A stretch of 64,000 nucleotides of DNA from Candidatus Sericytochromatia bacterium S15B-MN24 CBMW_12 (GTDB lineage Bacteria > Cyanobacteriota > Sericytochromatia > S15B-MN24 > UBA4093). The notes below the pieces were generated by a model. That model did not search any database, had not been told where the DNA came from, and was given only the letters and a program-made list of their open reading frames with translations. This document shows positions 34,753-46,257 of the stretch, piece after piece. The first letter of the stretch is position 1. Each line of letters opens with the position of its first letter. The translations under genes were made by a program, and so were the position numbers. Location of the stretch: assembly GCA_002083825.1 (NCBI GenBank), contig DAZV01000026.1:299118-363117 (forward strand), given 5' to 3'.

Positions 34753-35451
34753 TTATCGTGCCGCTGTCGCCCTTGCGACCTGTTTCGACTCGGTGAGCTG
34801 GGCGGTGGCGATTCGGAGCGGCTCGGGAAGGCGGTAGCCCTGGCACGACTGGCGGATGACGGCAGTCGCGGTCTCGCGGCTGACGCGGTGGCCGGTCGAG
34901 ACGAAGAGGGGGGCGACGCGATTCTTGGAACGGAAGACCGTCCCGATGATCTCGGATTGCCAGACCAGGGCGGACTCGGAGCCGGCGTTGACCTCGGGCT
35001 CGATGTACGTGCCCACCGGCGAGGACTTGCTGCAGCCGATGGTCGGGATGTCCAGGACGACGCCGACATGGGAGGCCACGCCGAGCCCTTTTGGATGCGT
35101 GATGCCGGGCCCGTCGACCACGATCAGGTCGGGTCTGACCGAGAGCGCTTCGAGGGCGGCGACGATGCCGGGAACCTCGCGGAAGCTCAGGAGATCGGGG
35201 ATGAAGGGGAACTTGGTCTGGTGCTCGAGCACATGGCGATCGATCACGGCGAGATCGGGATAGCTCAGCGCAGCCACGGCGATGGTCATTGTGTCGTTGA
35301 AGCGGCTGTGGGCGATCGCCACGCCGGCAATGACGCGGATGTCATCCATGGCATCCTGGGTCAGGACTTCGGCCTGCAGTTCGGCCTGAACCTGCTGGGC
35401 CTCGTAGGGGGCAAGCTCCCAGCGGTGGGGGTGGCGCAACTCGAGTTTCAA
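34753..35451 (-). CDS. nfi: Endonuclease V family protein lacking one catalytic Asp
   Basis: Protein of 232 aa from TTG 35451 (AGGAG ten bases upstream). It aligns along its length with Nfi: PFIPDLLSFREVP (Glu92), IVVDGPGITHPKGLGVASH (Asp113 and the two His), the Lys in GCSKSS, and a C-terminal SKNRVAPLFVSTGHR block. Endonuclease V cuts near deoxyinosine. The first metal-binding Asp, normally in AGxD, is Ala45 (IAGVAIAHSRF). Loss of that residue inactivates characterised homologues, so this copy may bind but not cleave. Confidence 0.85.
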   Translation of the reverse strand: MKLELRHPHRWELAPYEAQQVQAELQAEVLTQDAMDDIRVIAGVAIAHSRFNDTMTIAVAALSYPDLAVIDRHVLEHQTKFPFIPDLLSFREVPGIVAALEALSVRPDLIVVDGPGITHPKGLGVASHVGVVLDIPTIGCSKSSPVGTYIEPEVNAGSESALVWQSEIIGTVFRSKNRVAPLFVSTGHRVSRETATAVIRQSCQGYRLPEPLRIATAQLTESKQVARATAAR

Positions 35452-35615
35452 GGAACCTGGTCTCCTGGACGCGACAGCCGCGCGTGCGGCTGGAAAGGGG
35501 CATCGGCACCATTCTATACCCTAGCCTGCCTATTACGAGAGATGCTTAGTGAAACTTATTATCGACTGACGAAGCGCCCGCGCCAGATGCACCGCACAGG
35601 CCATCTGCGTCGCCG

Positions 35616-36887
35616 TCACGGCCAGAAACGCATCACCAGGAAGTCGTCGTGTCCTCCCTCGCTTTGATAGGCCTTTCCAGCCAGCACGATTCGACCGTCG
35701 GGTTGCAGCACCAGATCGTACGCCTCGCTCGCCGCATCCGGCGCCGCGACTCGCGCGACTCCCTGATCCGCAAAGGTCTCGTCGAGCTTGCCGTCGGCCT
35801 TCAGGCGAACCAGACTGACCTTGCCCGCTTGGCCCCCCGCCAGCAGGAGCTTCCCGTCGGGCTGCAAGACGACCGCATGCAAGCTCTGCTCCGCAAGCTC
35901 GACCGCGCCGCCCGTCCCGAAGCTCGAATCGATTCCCCCATCGGCGTTGAAGCGCATGACGCGCGCATCTCCCGCCACGACGATCCGCCCGTCGCTCGCG
36001 ACGGCCAGGCCCTGAGCGACGTTCTCCCCCGTCTCGACCTTGACGGTCCCGCCGGTTCCGAAGCCCGTGTCCAGGCTGCCGTCGGCGTTGAGCCGCGAGA
36101 GCGCGAAGCCGTCCGCTTTCGCCGAGCCGGCAATGACGATCTTGCCCCCCGCCTCGGCGATCGCGTAGGCTTTGTCCTCGTCCGTTCCCCAGTCGAGTTG
36201 CACCTTTCCGTCGGTTCCGAAGCTCGAATCAGGCTTGCCGTCGGCCGTGTACCGCAGCAAGACGGGTTTGTACTCCAGCATGCCGTTGTAGCCTGTCAGC
36301 AGGATCTTGCCGTCGCTTTGAAGCGCAAGCTTGTTACCGATAGCGCTTCCGTAGCCGGCAATCGCATGCCCCCCGTCACCGAAAGACTCGTCAAGTTGTC
36401 CATCGGGCAGGTGCCGACTCAGCATGAGGTCCATCGCCGAGCTGAAGCTTTGAAACCAGCCTCCGGTCACGATCTTGCCGTCGGCCGTCACGGCGACGTC
36501 CTTGCCCTGAGTGGTCATGCCGCGGGCCGTGAAGACCCGTCCCTCCGTGCCGAAGCCGGTATCGGGATCCCCGTTGGGCATGTACCTGACGAGCGCGAAC
36601 AGTCCGGTTCCGCCGTCGGTACTGACTCCCGCGGCCACGATCCGGCCGTTCTCCTGGAGTGCAACGCCGTAGGCGACGTCGCTGTTTTCGTCCGCGAAGT
36701 CGGTCGTGACGATCCCGTCCTGGCCGAAACTCTTGTCGAGCGAGCCGCTGGCTCCGGGAGTGCCGCCCGCGGGGCTGCCGGGTCCTGACGTCGCGCCCGG
36801 GAAGGGGCAAGCGGTGAGCGACACCGTCGCGAGCGTCAAGGACGCCAGGGCAAGAATCCGGAAAATGCCGGGGCGACTGCGAAGCAT
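35616..36887 (-). CDS. Delta-60 repeat (beta-propeller-like) lipoprotein
   Basis: Protein of 423 aa from ATG 36887, after GGGAGGGTTTTC. The signal peptide ends in the lipobox LTAC. The mature part is about seven ~50-residue delta-60 repeats, each with the pattern GxIVVAG...RLNADGSLDTGFGTGG, which likely fold as a beta-propeller. No catalytic residues are evident. It is probably a surface or periplasmic structural or binding protein. Confidence 0.85.
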   Translation of the reverse strand: MLRSRPGIFRILALASLTLATVSLTACPFPGATSGPGSPAGGTPGASGSLDKSFGQDGIVTTDFADENSDVAYGVALQENGRIVAAGVSTDGGTGLFALVRYMPNGDPDTGFGTEGRVFTARGMTTQGKDVAVTADGKIVTGGWFQSFSSAMDLMLSRHLPDGQLDESFGDGGHAIAGYGSAIGNKLALQSDGKILLTGYNGMLEYKPVLLRYTADGKPDSSFGTDGKVQLDWGTDEDKAYAIAEAGGKIVIAGSAKADGFALSRLNADGSLDTGFGTGGTVKVETGENVAQGLAVASDGRIVVAGDARVMRFNADGGIDSSFGTGGAVELAEQSLHAVVLQPDGKLLLAGGQAGKVSLVRLKADGKLDETFADQGVARVAAPDAASEAYDLVLQPDGRIVLAGKAYQSEGGHDDFLVMRFWP

Positions 36888-36947
36888 GAAAACCCTCCCT
36901 GAAACGGTCGAACGCTCGCATGTTCCCATGCTCTCGTCCAAACGACA

Positions 36948-36971
36948 AGGAGCCCCCCAAAGGGGACTCCT
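36948..36971 (-). terminator. Hairpin downstream of uvrA
   Basis: Inverted repeat (36948-36958 with 36962-36971) of about ten GC-rich pairs with a 3-base loop and one bulge, 15 bases past the uvrA stop. A short TGTCGTTTGG follows on the minus strand. It is a plausible terminator for uvrA. Confidence 0.55.
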
Positions 36972-36986
36972 CTCGGCGGGATGGGC

Positions 36987-39908
<2,922 letters not shown>

Positions 39909-39931
39909 GCAGAAACCTTCCAACCGAGTGT

Positions 39932-39945
39932 CGAACGTCAGTTCT
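39932..39945 (-). promoter_or_regulatory. LexA box at uvrA
   Basis: CGAACGTCAGTTCT (+ strand reading) has the invariant GAAC-N4-GTTC core of the Gram-positive-type SOS box. It lies four bases downstream of the uvrA -10, over the expected start of transcription, and so would block uvrA when LexA is bound. Confidence 0.7.
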
Positions 39946-39948
39946 AGT

Positions 39949-39977
39949 ATTTTACGCGTCGGCGGGTAGAGCGGCAA
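39949..39977 (-). promoter_or_regulatory. uvrA promoter
   Basis: Minus strand: TTGCCG (39977-39972), a 17-base spacer, and TAAAAT (39954-39949). The transcription start should fall inside the adjacent LexA box. Confidence 0.7.
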
Positions 39978-40063
39978 GCTGAATGCGGTGTGTAACGCGC
40001 TTCTTTACAATCTCGGGTCGCCAGTAACCGGCTCCGCGAAGGCGATCCGTCCGTTTCGATAGG

Positions 40064-40086
40064 TGTAGCTCCCTCTTTCACCCCGG
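40064..40086. repeat. Direct repeat, left copy, flanking hicAB
   Basis: A 23-bp segment matches 40773-40795 with a single mismatch (T versus C), in direct orientation. The two copies bracket the hicA-hicB genes, 22 bp beyond the hicB stop on this side. No transposase is present. Confidence 0.75.
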
Positions 40087-40107
40087 AATGCCAAAATATA
40101 GCGGCGA

Positions 40108-40512
40108 CTAATACGCGCCGCCCTGCTTCATCACTACTTGAGCGGCTTCGGCGAGGAATGCCGAGCGGGTACGACCGTGCCTCTTCGCGAAGTCATCAAC
40201 GCGCTTCAAGAGGCGCTCATCCATGGTGATGTTGAGCCGCACACTCTTGCCGGGGAGTTCGGGGACGTGAACCAGCATCGGCGTGCCATCAGAGAAATCG
40301 GGATTTTTCATGATGGATTCCAACTCGGATGGCTCGGGGATGAGATCGCCGTCTTCCGCCATTCCTCTGATGTGGAAAGGCAAGACCTCATGAGCGAGAC
40401 GAAACGCCTCGTCGAGCGTGTCGCCTGCGGTAATGCAGCCGGGGAAGTCAGGAAACGACACGCCGAAACTGGAATCTGGATCCTTGTGGACGATCGCGAT
40501 GTAATTTGGCAT
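40108..40512 (-). CDS. hicB: HicB-family antitoxin
   Basis: Protein of 134 aa with AAGGAG before the ATG. The N-terminal half is the partial RNase H-like HicB fold (YIAIVHKDPDSSFGVSFPDFPGC). The C-terminal half is a ribbon-helix-helix DNA-binding domain (VRLNITMDERLLKRVDDFAK). It neutralises HicA and probably represses the operon. It lies 29 bp after hicA, in the usual toxin-first order. Confidence 0.92.
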   Translation of the reverse strand: MPNYIAIVHKDPDSSFGVSFPDFPGCITAGDTLDEAFRLAHEVLPFHIRGMAEDGDLIPEPSELESIMKNPDFSDGTPMLVHVPELPGKSVRLNITMDERLLKRVDDFAKRHGRTRSAFLAEAAQVVMKQGGAY

Positions 40513-40541
40513 AAGGGCTCCTTTTGAGGGGATGGGGCGGG

Positions 40542-40736
40542 CTACTTGAGCCCGGCCTGTTTGAGGATTTGATTCGCGGTTCCTCTTGGGATCTCTTTCT
40601 TCGGGTGGGTTATGGTCACTCGCCCTTTCTTTGTCGGATGCTTGAACTGGTGATGGCTTCCTGCGATGTTCACCAGATACCAGCCATCTGCTTCGACCAG
40701 CTTGATCAGCTCCTTGCTGGTATAGATGTTTGCCAT
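40542..40736 (-). CDS. hicA: HicA-family mRNA interferase toxin
   Basis: Protein of 64 aa, a dsRBD-like HicA fold with catalytic His in GSHHQFKHPTKKGRVTI and the closing PRGTANQILKQAGL. The start is placed at ATG 40736. An in-frame ATG five codons earlier overlaps the -10 element and is not usable from that promoter. The promoter is so close that the transcript may be leaderless. HicA cleaves mRNA when free of HicB. Confidence 0.9.
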   Translation of the reverse strand: MANIYTSKELIKLVEADGWYLVNIAGSHHQFKHPTKKGRVTITHPKKEIPRGTANQILKQAGLK

Positions 40737-40742
40737 ATGCCT

Positions 40743-40770
40743 ATGATACACACTGAGTACTCACTGTCAA
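40743..40770 (-). promoter_or_regulatory. hicAB promoter with palindromic operator in the spacer
   Basis: Minus strand: TTGACA (40770-40765), a 16-base spacer, and TATCAT (40748-40743). The spacer contains the perfect palindrome TGAGTACTCA (40754-40763), well placed for HicB autoregulation. The predicted start of transcription coincides with the hicA ATG. Confidence 0.7.
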
Positions 40771-40772
40771 GT

Positions 40773-40795
40773 TGTAGCTCCCTCTCTCACCCCGG
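40773..40795. repeat. Direct repeat, right copy, flanking hicAB
   Basis: Second copy of the 23-bp repeat described at 40064-40086. It begins three bases beyond the hicAB -35 element and overlaps the open frame of the truncated WYL gene, so it marks a likely recombination or insertion boundary. Confidence 0.75.
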
Positions 40796-41326
40796 TGCTA
40801 CAATCAACTGCAAGACGCCATCTCTCAAGGAAGGCAGCTACGCATTCGTTATCAGCGACCCCACGATCTCGATCCCCAATGGCGACGCCTCGATCGCGCT
40901 CGCCTGGTGTGGCTCACCGGCGCCTTCTACCTCTGCGCTTATTGTCCCGATCGTGCCGAGCAGTTCCCGGATCGCCCCCAGTACGCGCACCTTCGTGAGT
41001 ATCGTCTCGATCGCATCCGGGAAGTCGAGGTCAGCTCCGAGCCCGTGAGTCTCGCCGAGCTTCCGACGCTCGACTGCTCGTTCTTGCTGGATTCCGAACT
41101 GGCGGGGCGCCTTGAAACCCTCCATGACGCGGAGGGCCGAATCGTTCAACAAGTCGATCAGCTTCCTGACGGAACCCTGCGAGTGCGGATCCAGGAGATC
41201 AGCCTGCTCCGCGCCCGTCAGCGCGTCCTGGTTTTCGGTTCCCACCTGCTCGCTATCGAAAATCCGCCCGAACTCAAGCAAGAGGTCGGGCGGATGATCC
41301 GGAACATGGCGGAGCGTTTCAGCTGA
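40778..41326 (+). pseudogene. WYL-domain regulator fragment lacking its DNA-binding N-terminus
   Basis: The frame is open from just after a TAG at 40775 to a TGA at 41326 (182 codons) with no good start codon or ribosome site at its head; GTG 40907 is the first listed start but falls inside the domain. The translation has a WYL core (ISQGRQLRIRYQRP, WLTGAFYLCAYCPDR, LREYRLDRIREVEV) and the C-terminal extension (VLVFGSHLLAIENPPELKQE). WYL regulators normally begin with a helix-turn-helix of ~60-130 residues, which is absent. Its 5' edge coincides with the right direct repeat. Confidence 0.65.
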
Positions 41327-41702
41327 GGCGATCCGTTGCCGAGTGAAATTCTTCACCCTGAGCGAGCCGTTCCTCTTCACGCAGGAGACCTTCATGGATC
41401 ACGCGTTTCAATAGGGTCTGGTAGCCTAGCCCCTTCTGATTGGCCAGGGCCTTGGCTCGCTCGATGTCTTCGTGTAACAGGCGGAGGCTGATGGCCTTGG
41501 AAGGGCCGAACTTCTCAGACGCTGCCATGGCTTGTCGCACGGATTCCGCTTTGGGAGGGAGTTTGGCGAGCATGGCGTTAGCAACCGCTGCTTGCTCCGG
41601 CGTGATTGGCTCGAAGTAGTCTTCCAGGTCATCGGTGTGTTCGTCATAGAAGCGGGCTTCTTCCGCTTCACTTGCAAACTTGGGGAGCTGTCTCTTCGCC
41701 AT
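41319..41702 (-). CDS. CopG/BrnA-like ribbon-helix-helix antitoxin
   Basis: Protein of 127 aa. The C-terminal half is a ribbon-helix-helix domain of the type seen in CopG/BrnA antitoxins (SKAISLRLLHEDIERAKALA, then KGLGYQTLLKRVIHEGLLRE). The acidic N-terminal half (EEARFYDEHTDDLEDYFEPI) should bind a toxin. The matching toxin, immediately upstream, is truncated. Its 3' end overlaps the convergent WYL fragment by 8 bp. GGGAGG lies upstream of the ATG. Confidence 0.8.
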   Translation of the reverse strand: MAKRQLPKFASEAEEARFYDEHTDDLEDYFEPITPEQAAVANAMLAKLPPKAESVRQAMAASEKFGPSKAISLRLLHEDIERAKALANQKGLGYQTLLKRVIHEGLLREEERLAQGEEFHSATDRLS

Positions 41703-41705
41703 GGT

Positions 41706-41864
41706 CTACCTCCCAAACAAGTTACGAAGCTTTCGGGCTTCGTGGGCCGTTATCGGCCGGATCTTCTCCCCTCGGGGCGTCCACACGAACCGCAGTACTC
41801 GGCCCGAATCGGTTCGTCCTGCAAAGACGTAGCGGACCTGACCCCATTCCCCGGCAGGGGAAGA
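41706..41864 (-). pseudogene. 5'-truncated BrnT-like toxin remnant
   Basis: A 52-codon open stretch runs directly on from the kinase stop codon in the same frame and ends at TAG 41706, three bases before the antitoxin ATG. Its translation (GEWGQVRYVFAGRTDSGRVL, RFVWTPRGEKIRPITAHEAR) resembles the C-terminal half of BrnT-type RNase toxins. No start codon or ribosome site precedes it, and the N-terminal half seems to have been lost where the kinase gene now ends. Confidence 0.55.
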
Positions 41865-44177
41865 TCAGGGCTTGTCGAGGATGCGGTGAGCGCGAAGGAT
41901 GAAGTGCCGCTCGGCTCCCGCGTACTCCCTCAGCGAGACCGTGACCAGGTTGGCCGTCGGACTGATCCTCTCGTTGAGGATGAAGGAGCCGTCCGAAATG
42001 CTGCCCGCCTCGATCCTGACGAGCCCCGCCGAGACGGAGAGCATGTCCAGGCTCGCGGAGTAGTCCCCGCCTTCGTCGTCGCTGACGCTCACGAGGTCGG
42101 GCTGGTCGTTTCGACCCAGGAAGGAAATCGCTTCGGGCGAGTCGTTGGCCACTCGAATCCGCACCAGGGTCTGATCCCCCTCGATCCGGATGCTCGTGAC
42201 CTCCAGGGTGACGCCGTCGCGGGTCGACGGGCGGCTGGCCCACATGAGCGCCTTGCTGGGAGCCGGGGGGGCCGTGGTGACGGGCTCGGGCGTGGGATCC
42301 GGGCGGGGCGTCACGAGCGGCTGCACCGGCTCCGTCGGCTGCACGTCATCCAGATGCTCCGGATACTCGGTGAGCTCCGCATCGGGGCTCACGACGGGAG
42401 CCGGTGCCGGCAGGGGATCCAGCCACGTGCGGATGATGGGACTGGCGAAGAAGCCGCCCAGCACGAGAGCGGCCAGCAGCAAGGCCCCCACGGCCGTGAG
42501 GATCAGGGCCTTCCAGGGAACCTCGTCGGCGACTTCGACCGGGTCCTCCACGGCGCGGTTGAGCGCATCGAGGAAGTCCGTCATCGCCCCGTAACGCTCG
42601 CTTGGATGAACGGCAAGCGCCTTGAGCAGCACGACGTCCACGTCCGCCGTCACCTCCAGCCTCAATTGGCTGGGCGGAACCGGGTTTTCGATGAGTTCGC
42701 CGGTGGCGAAGCCCGCCATGAGCGCTTCGGGGCGGTAGGGGTAGGTGCCGGTCAGAAGCTCGTAGGCCACGACCGCAAGGGAGTAGACATCCGACTGGAA
42801 ATTGGCAGGCTCGCCCTTGATGGCCTCGGGAGCCAGGTAACGAGCCGTCCCCCCCGTTTTCATCATGCTGGGATCGAACGGACCCGCCAGCCCGAAGTCG
42901 AGGACCGTGACGTGCCCCTGATGGAGCATGAGGTTTTCAGGCTTGAGGTCCCGGTGGATCACCCCGTGGTGATGGGCGTAGGCGATCGCCTCCCCCACCT
43001 GCCGGATGACGCCCAGGATCTCGTCGTGGCTCAGCGATTGCCGCTTGCCGTCCAGGACCTCGCGAAGGTCCGAGCCTTCCAGCCATTCCGTGACGAGGTA
43101 AGGATCCTCGTCCTCGACGAACTGATCGAGGATGGCGATGATATGCGGATGTACCAAGGAACTCGCGGCGCGTTCCTCCTGCATGCGGCTCCTCAGCGCC
43201 GCTTGCCGCTCACTTGGCGTGAAGGAGGGCTCCAGCAGGACCTTCTTGAGGGCAACCGGGCGATCGAGGTGAGCGTCCTGGGCCTGAAAGATCAGGCTGT
43301 TGCGGGTGCGGCGCAGGAGGCGGCGCTCGACGTAGCGCGAGCCGTGATCGGTCGGGTTGGCCTTGGCGCCGCCCATCGCTTCCAGGAGCCTTGCCTTGAA
43401 ACTTGCCGCGGAGGGCAGCCGCTGGGCCGGATCGAAGCGCAAGGAGCGTGCGATCGCCTCGTCCAGCGCCGGACCGACGGCTGAATTGAAGCGGCTGGGC
43501 GCTTCCCAGACTTTCTCGTCGACGTGCGAGGGCGGTTTGCCCGTCAGCATCTCGTAGAGGACCGCGCCCGCCGCGAAGACGTCGGCGCGGGCATCCACCT
43601 TGTGGTGGGCGGATTGCCCCAGCCGGAACTCGGGGGCGGCGTAGGGGTTTTCGGCGATCATCTGGCGCAGGTCGAACGAGGAGCGGGTGGCGAGATCCGA
43701 CTTCTTGGCCATGGCGAAGGAGGTGAGCTTCACTCCCCCTTCGAAGAGCAGGAGGTGTTCGGGGCGAACGTTGCGGTGGACGATCCGGTGTTCATGGGCA
43801 TGGTGAAGCGCATCGAGGGCCGCCAAGGCGATGGCGACCGCCCGTTCCGGAGCCATGGAACCCGAACGCAGCGCTTCGCGCAGGGTCCGAGCCCCCTCGA
43901 CCCATTCGCAGACCACGAAGCATTCGTCCTCGCGGGGGATCAGGTGCTCTACCCTTAGCACGTTGGGATGGTCGAGTTCCATCGTGAGCTTGGCCTCGCG
44001 AATGAGGGACTGGCGGGCCGTGTCGAGGGCGTCGGGGCCATCGGTCGGGTCGAGCTTGAGTTCATGGAGGAGCACCATGCGGTGCTTGAGGGTATCCTCG
44101 GCGAGGTAGACCGCGTGCCCCTCGGAGCGTTCGAGCTCGGAGGTCAGCCGGTACTGGTTGATGAGGCGTTCGTTCAT
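41865..44177 (-). CDS. Membrane Ser/Thr kinase: N-terminal pseudokinase fused to kinase
   Basis: Protein of 770 aa. Residues 1-265 form a kinase fold that lacks the catalytic residues: VAIK Lys is His38, HRD is His-Arg-Asn136, and DFG is Thr-Ser-Phe154. Residues 280-540 are a second Hanks-type domain with Lys311, HRDLKPEN (Asp410), DFG (Asp427) and APE intact, though its glycine loop has no glycines. A membrane helix lies at about 556-577. The outside part is Pro-rich and ends in a ~110-residue beta domain. The gene is 43 bp downstream of uvrB on the same strand. Confidence 0.9.
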   Translation of the reverse strand: MNERLINQYRLTSELERSEGHAVYLAEDTLKHRMVLLHELKLDPTDGPDALDTARQSLIREAKLTMELDHPNVLRVEHLIPREDECFVVCEWVEGARTLREALRSGSMAPERAVAIALAALDALHHAHEHRIVHRNVRPEHLLLFEGGVKLTSFAMAKKSDLATRSSFDLRQMIAENPYAAPEFRLGQSAHHKVDARADVFAAGAVLYEMLTGKPPSHVDEKVWEAPSRFNSAVGPALDEAIARSLRFDPAQRLPSAASFKARLLEAMGGAKANPTDHGSRYVERRLLRRTRNSLIFQAQDAHLDRPVALKKVLLEPSFTPSERQAALRSRMQEERAASSLVHPHIIAILDQFVEDEDPYLVTEWLEGSDLREVLDGKRQSLSHDEILGVIRQVGEAIAYAHHHGVIHRDLKPENLMLHQGHVTVLDFGLAGPFDPSMMKTGGTARYLAPEAIKGEPANFQSDVYSLAVVAYELLTGTYPYRPEALMAGFATGELIENPVPPSQLRLEVTADVDVVLLKALAVHPSERYGAMTDFLDALNRAVEDPVEVADEVPWKALILTAVGALLLAALVLGGFFASPIIRTWLDPLPAPAPVVSPDAELTEYPEHLDDVQPTEPVQPLVTPRPDPTPEPVTTAPPAPSKALMWASRPSTRDGVTLEVTSIRIEGDQTLVRIRVANDSPEAISFLGRNDQPDLVSVSDDEGGDYSASLDMLSVSAGLVRIEAGSISDGSFILNERISPTANLVTVSLREYAGAERHFILRAHRILDKP

Positions 44178-44220
44178 GGGGTGATCGTCACTGGATAATC
44201 ATTTCTGGCTAACGTCGGGC

Positions 44221-46254
44221 TTAGCGGGACGCGCGGCGGCGCGGCTTGGTTTCGGCGGGGTCTTTGCCCGTTCGCGCGGCTTCTTGCTGCTCGCGCAGGG
44301 CCTGAAGCTGATCGCGGAGGACCGCCGCGGTCTCGAAGTCCAGGATGCTCGCGGCCTGCTTCATCTGGTATTCCAGATCCTTGATGAGGGCCGGGAGGTC
44401 GCGGGGATCGGCCACGGAGGGAGCGGGCACCGGAGCTCCGATGGATTGGCCCGAGAGGCTCTCGAGGAGGAGGTTTCGGGTGGACTTCGTGATGGCTGTG
44501 GGGACGATGCCGTGCTTCTCGTTGTGGGCGAGCTGAATGACCCGGCGGCGCTCGGTTTCGTCGAGGGCTCGGGCCATGGAGTCGGTGAACTTGTCGGCGT
44601 ACATCAGAACCTGGCCGCGCGGATGACGGGCGGCCCGGCCGATCATCTGGATGAGCGAGCGATCGGAGCGCAGGAAGCCTTCCTTGTCGGCGTCCAGGAT
44701 GGCGACCAGGGAGACCTCGGGGAGGTCGAGTCCTTCGCGAAGCAGGTTGACGCCAATCAGCACGTCGAACGCCCCCTCGCGCAGGTCGCGCAGGATGGCG
44801 ATCCGGTCGAGCGACTTGATGTCCGAGTGCAGGTATCGGACGCGGATGCCGACCTCCAGCATGTATTCGGAGAGATCCTCGGCCATGCGCTTGGTGAGCG
44901 TCGTGACGAGCACCCGCTCGTTACGCGCGACCCGATCTCGGACCTCAGCCAGGAGATCGTCGATTTGCCCCTGAATGGGCCGGACGAAAACCTCGGGATC
45001 GATGAGCCCGGTGGGCCGGATGATCATCTCGACCTTGCGCTCGGAGATGCCGAGCTCGTAGGGGCCGGGGGTCGCCGAGACGAAGATCTTCTGGCCCACC
45101 TTCTCCCAGAACTCGGCGATCTTGAGCGGGCGGTTGTCCATGGCCGAAGGCAAACGGAAGCCGTGCTCGACCAGGGTCTCCTTGCGGGCCCGATCCCCGT
45201 TGTACATGCCCTGAACTTGAGGAATGGTGATGTGGCTCTCATCCATGATGAGGAGGAAGTCCTCGGGGAAATACTCCATGAGGGTCGGCGGCGGAGCGCC
45301 AGGCTCGAGCCCGGTGAAGTGGCGGGAGTAGTTCTCGATTCCCTGGCAATAGCCGATTTCCCTCAACATCTCCAGGTCATAACGCGTTCGCTGCTCGATC
45401 CGCTGGGCTTCCAGCAACTTGCCTTGGTCTGAAAGCTGCTTGACGCGCGCGTCGGCCTCGGCCTCGATGGTGATGAGGGCGCGCTGAAGGGCATCGGGGG
45501 AGGTGACGAAGTGCTTGGCGGGCCAGACGATGAACTCGGGCCTGAGGCTGAGCACCTCGCCGGTGAGCGGGTCGATCTCGGAGATCCGGTCGATCTCGTC
45601 CCCGAAGAGTTCGATGCGGAAGACGTTGTCCTCGTAGGCGGGGACGATTTCGAGGGTGTCGCCCCGGACGCGGAAGCGGCCGCGGGTGAGATCGATGTCG
45701 TTGCGCTCGTACTGGATCTCGATGAGTCGCATGAGCAGTTCGTCGCGGGAGATCTCCCCGCCGACTCTGAGGGTCATGCTGGCCTTGAGGTACTCCTGGG
45801 GTTGGCCGAGACCGTAGATGCAGGAGACGGAGCCGACGACGATCACGTCGCGGCGTTCGAGCAGGGAGCGGGTGGCCGAGTGGCGCAAGCGGTCGATTTC
45901 GTCGTTGATGCTGGCGCTCTTCTCGATGTAGGTGTCGGTGCGGGGAATGTAGGCTTCGGGTTGGTAGTAGTCGTAGTAGGAGATGAAGTACTCGACCCGG
46001 TTATGGGGGAAGAACTCCCGCAACTCGTTGCAGAGCTGGGCTGCCAGGGTCTTGTTATGGGCCATGACGAGGGTGGGGCGCTGGACTTGCTGGATCACGT
46101 TGGCGATCGCGTAGGTCTTTCCCGATCCGGTGATGCCGAGCAGGGTCTGGGCGTCAAGATTGCTCGATAGGCCGTCGATCAACTGGGCGATCGCCCGGGG
46201 TTGGTCGCCCGCCGGCGGATAGGGGGCTACGAGGTCGAAACGGGTGTCGAGCAA
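44221..46254 (-). CDS. uvrB: UvrABC system protein B
   Basis: Protein of 677 aa from TTG 46254 (GAGG upstream), three bases after tatA. Walker A is [12 protein letters not shown], the beta-hairpin region is [20 protein letters not shown], helicase motifs are DESH and [16 protein letters not shown], and the C-terminal UVR motif is [19 protein letters not shown]. It opens damaged DNA handed over by UvrA and recruits UvrC. Co-transcription with tatA is unusual. Confidence 0.96.
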   Translation of the reverse strand: MLDTRFDLVAPYPPAGDQPRAIAQLIDGLSSNLDAQTLLGITGSGKTYAIANVIQQVQRPTLVMAHNKTLAAQLCNELREFFPHNRVEYFISYYDYYQPEAYIPRTDTYIEKSASINDEIDRLRHSATRSLLERRDVIVVGSVSCIYGLGQPQEYLKASMTLRVGGEISRDELLMRLIEIQYERNDIDLTRGRFRVRGDTLEIVPAYEDNVFRIELFGDEIDRISEIDPLTGEVLSLRPEFIVWPAKHFVTSPDALQRALITIEAEADARVKQLSDQGKLLEAQRIEQRTRYDLEMLREIGYCQGIENYSRHFTGLEPGAPPPTLMEYFPEDFLLIMDESHITIPQVQGMYNGDRARKETLVEHGFRLPSAMDNRPLKIAEFWEKVGQKIFVSATPGPYELGISERKVEMIIRPTGLIDPEVFVRPIQGQIDDLLAEVRDRVARNERVLVTTLTKRMAEDLSEYMLEVGIRVRYLHSDIKSLDRIAILRDLREGAFDVLIGVNLLREGLDLPEVSLVAILDADKEGFLRSDRSLIQMIGRAARHPRGQVLMYADKFTDSMARALDETERRRVIQLAHNEKHGIVPTAITKSTRNLLLESLSGQSIGAPVPAPSVADPRDLPALIKDLEYQMKQAASILDFETAAVLRDQLQALREQQEAARTGKDPAETKPRRRASR

Positions 46255-46257
46255 GAC

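Noticed and set aside
40907..41326. Short WYL frame as a complete gene from GTG 40907
   Set aside because: The domain continues upstream of that GTG in the same frame; it is better explained as a truncated gene.
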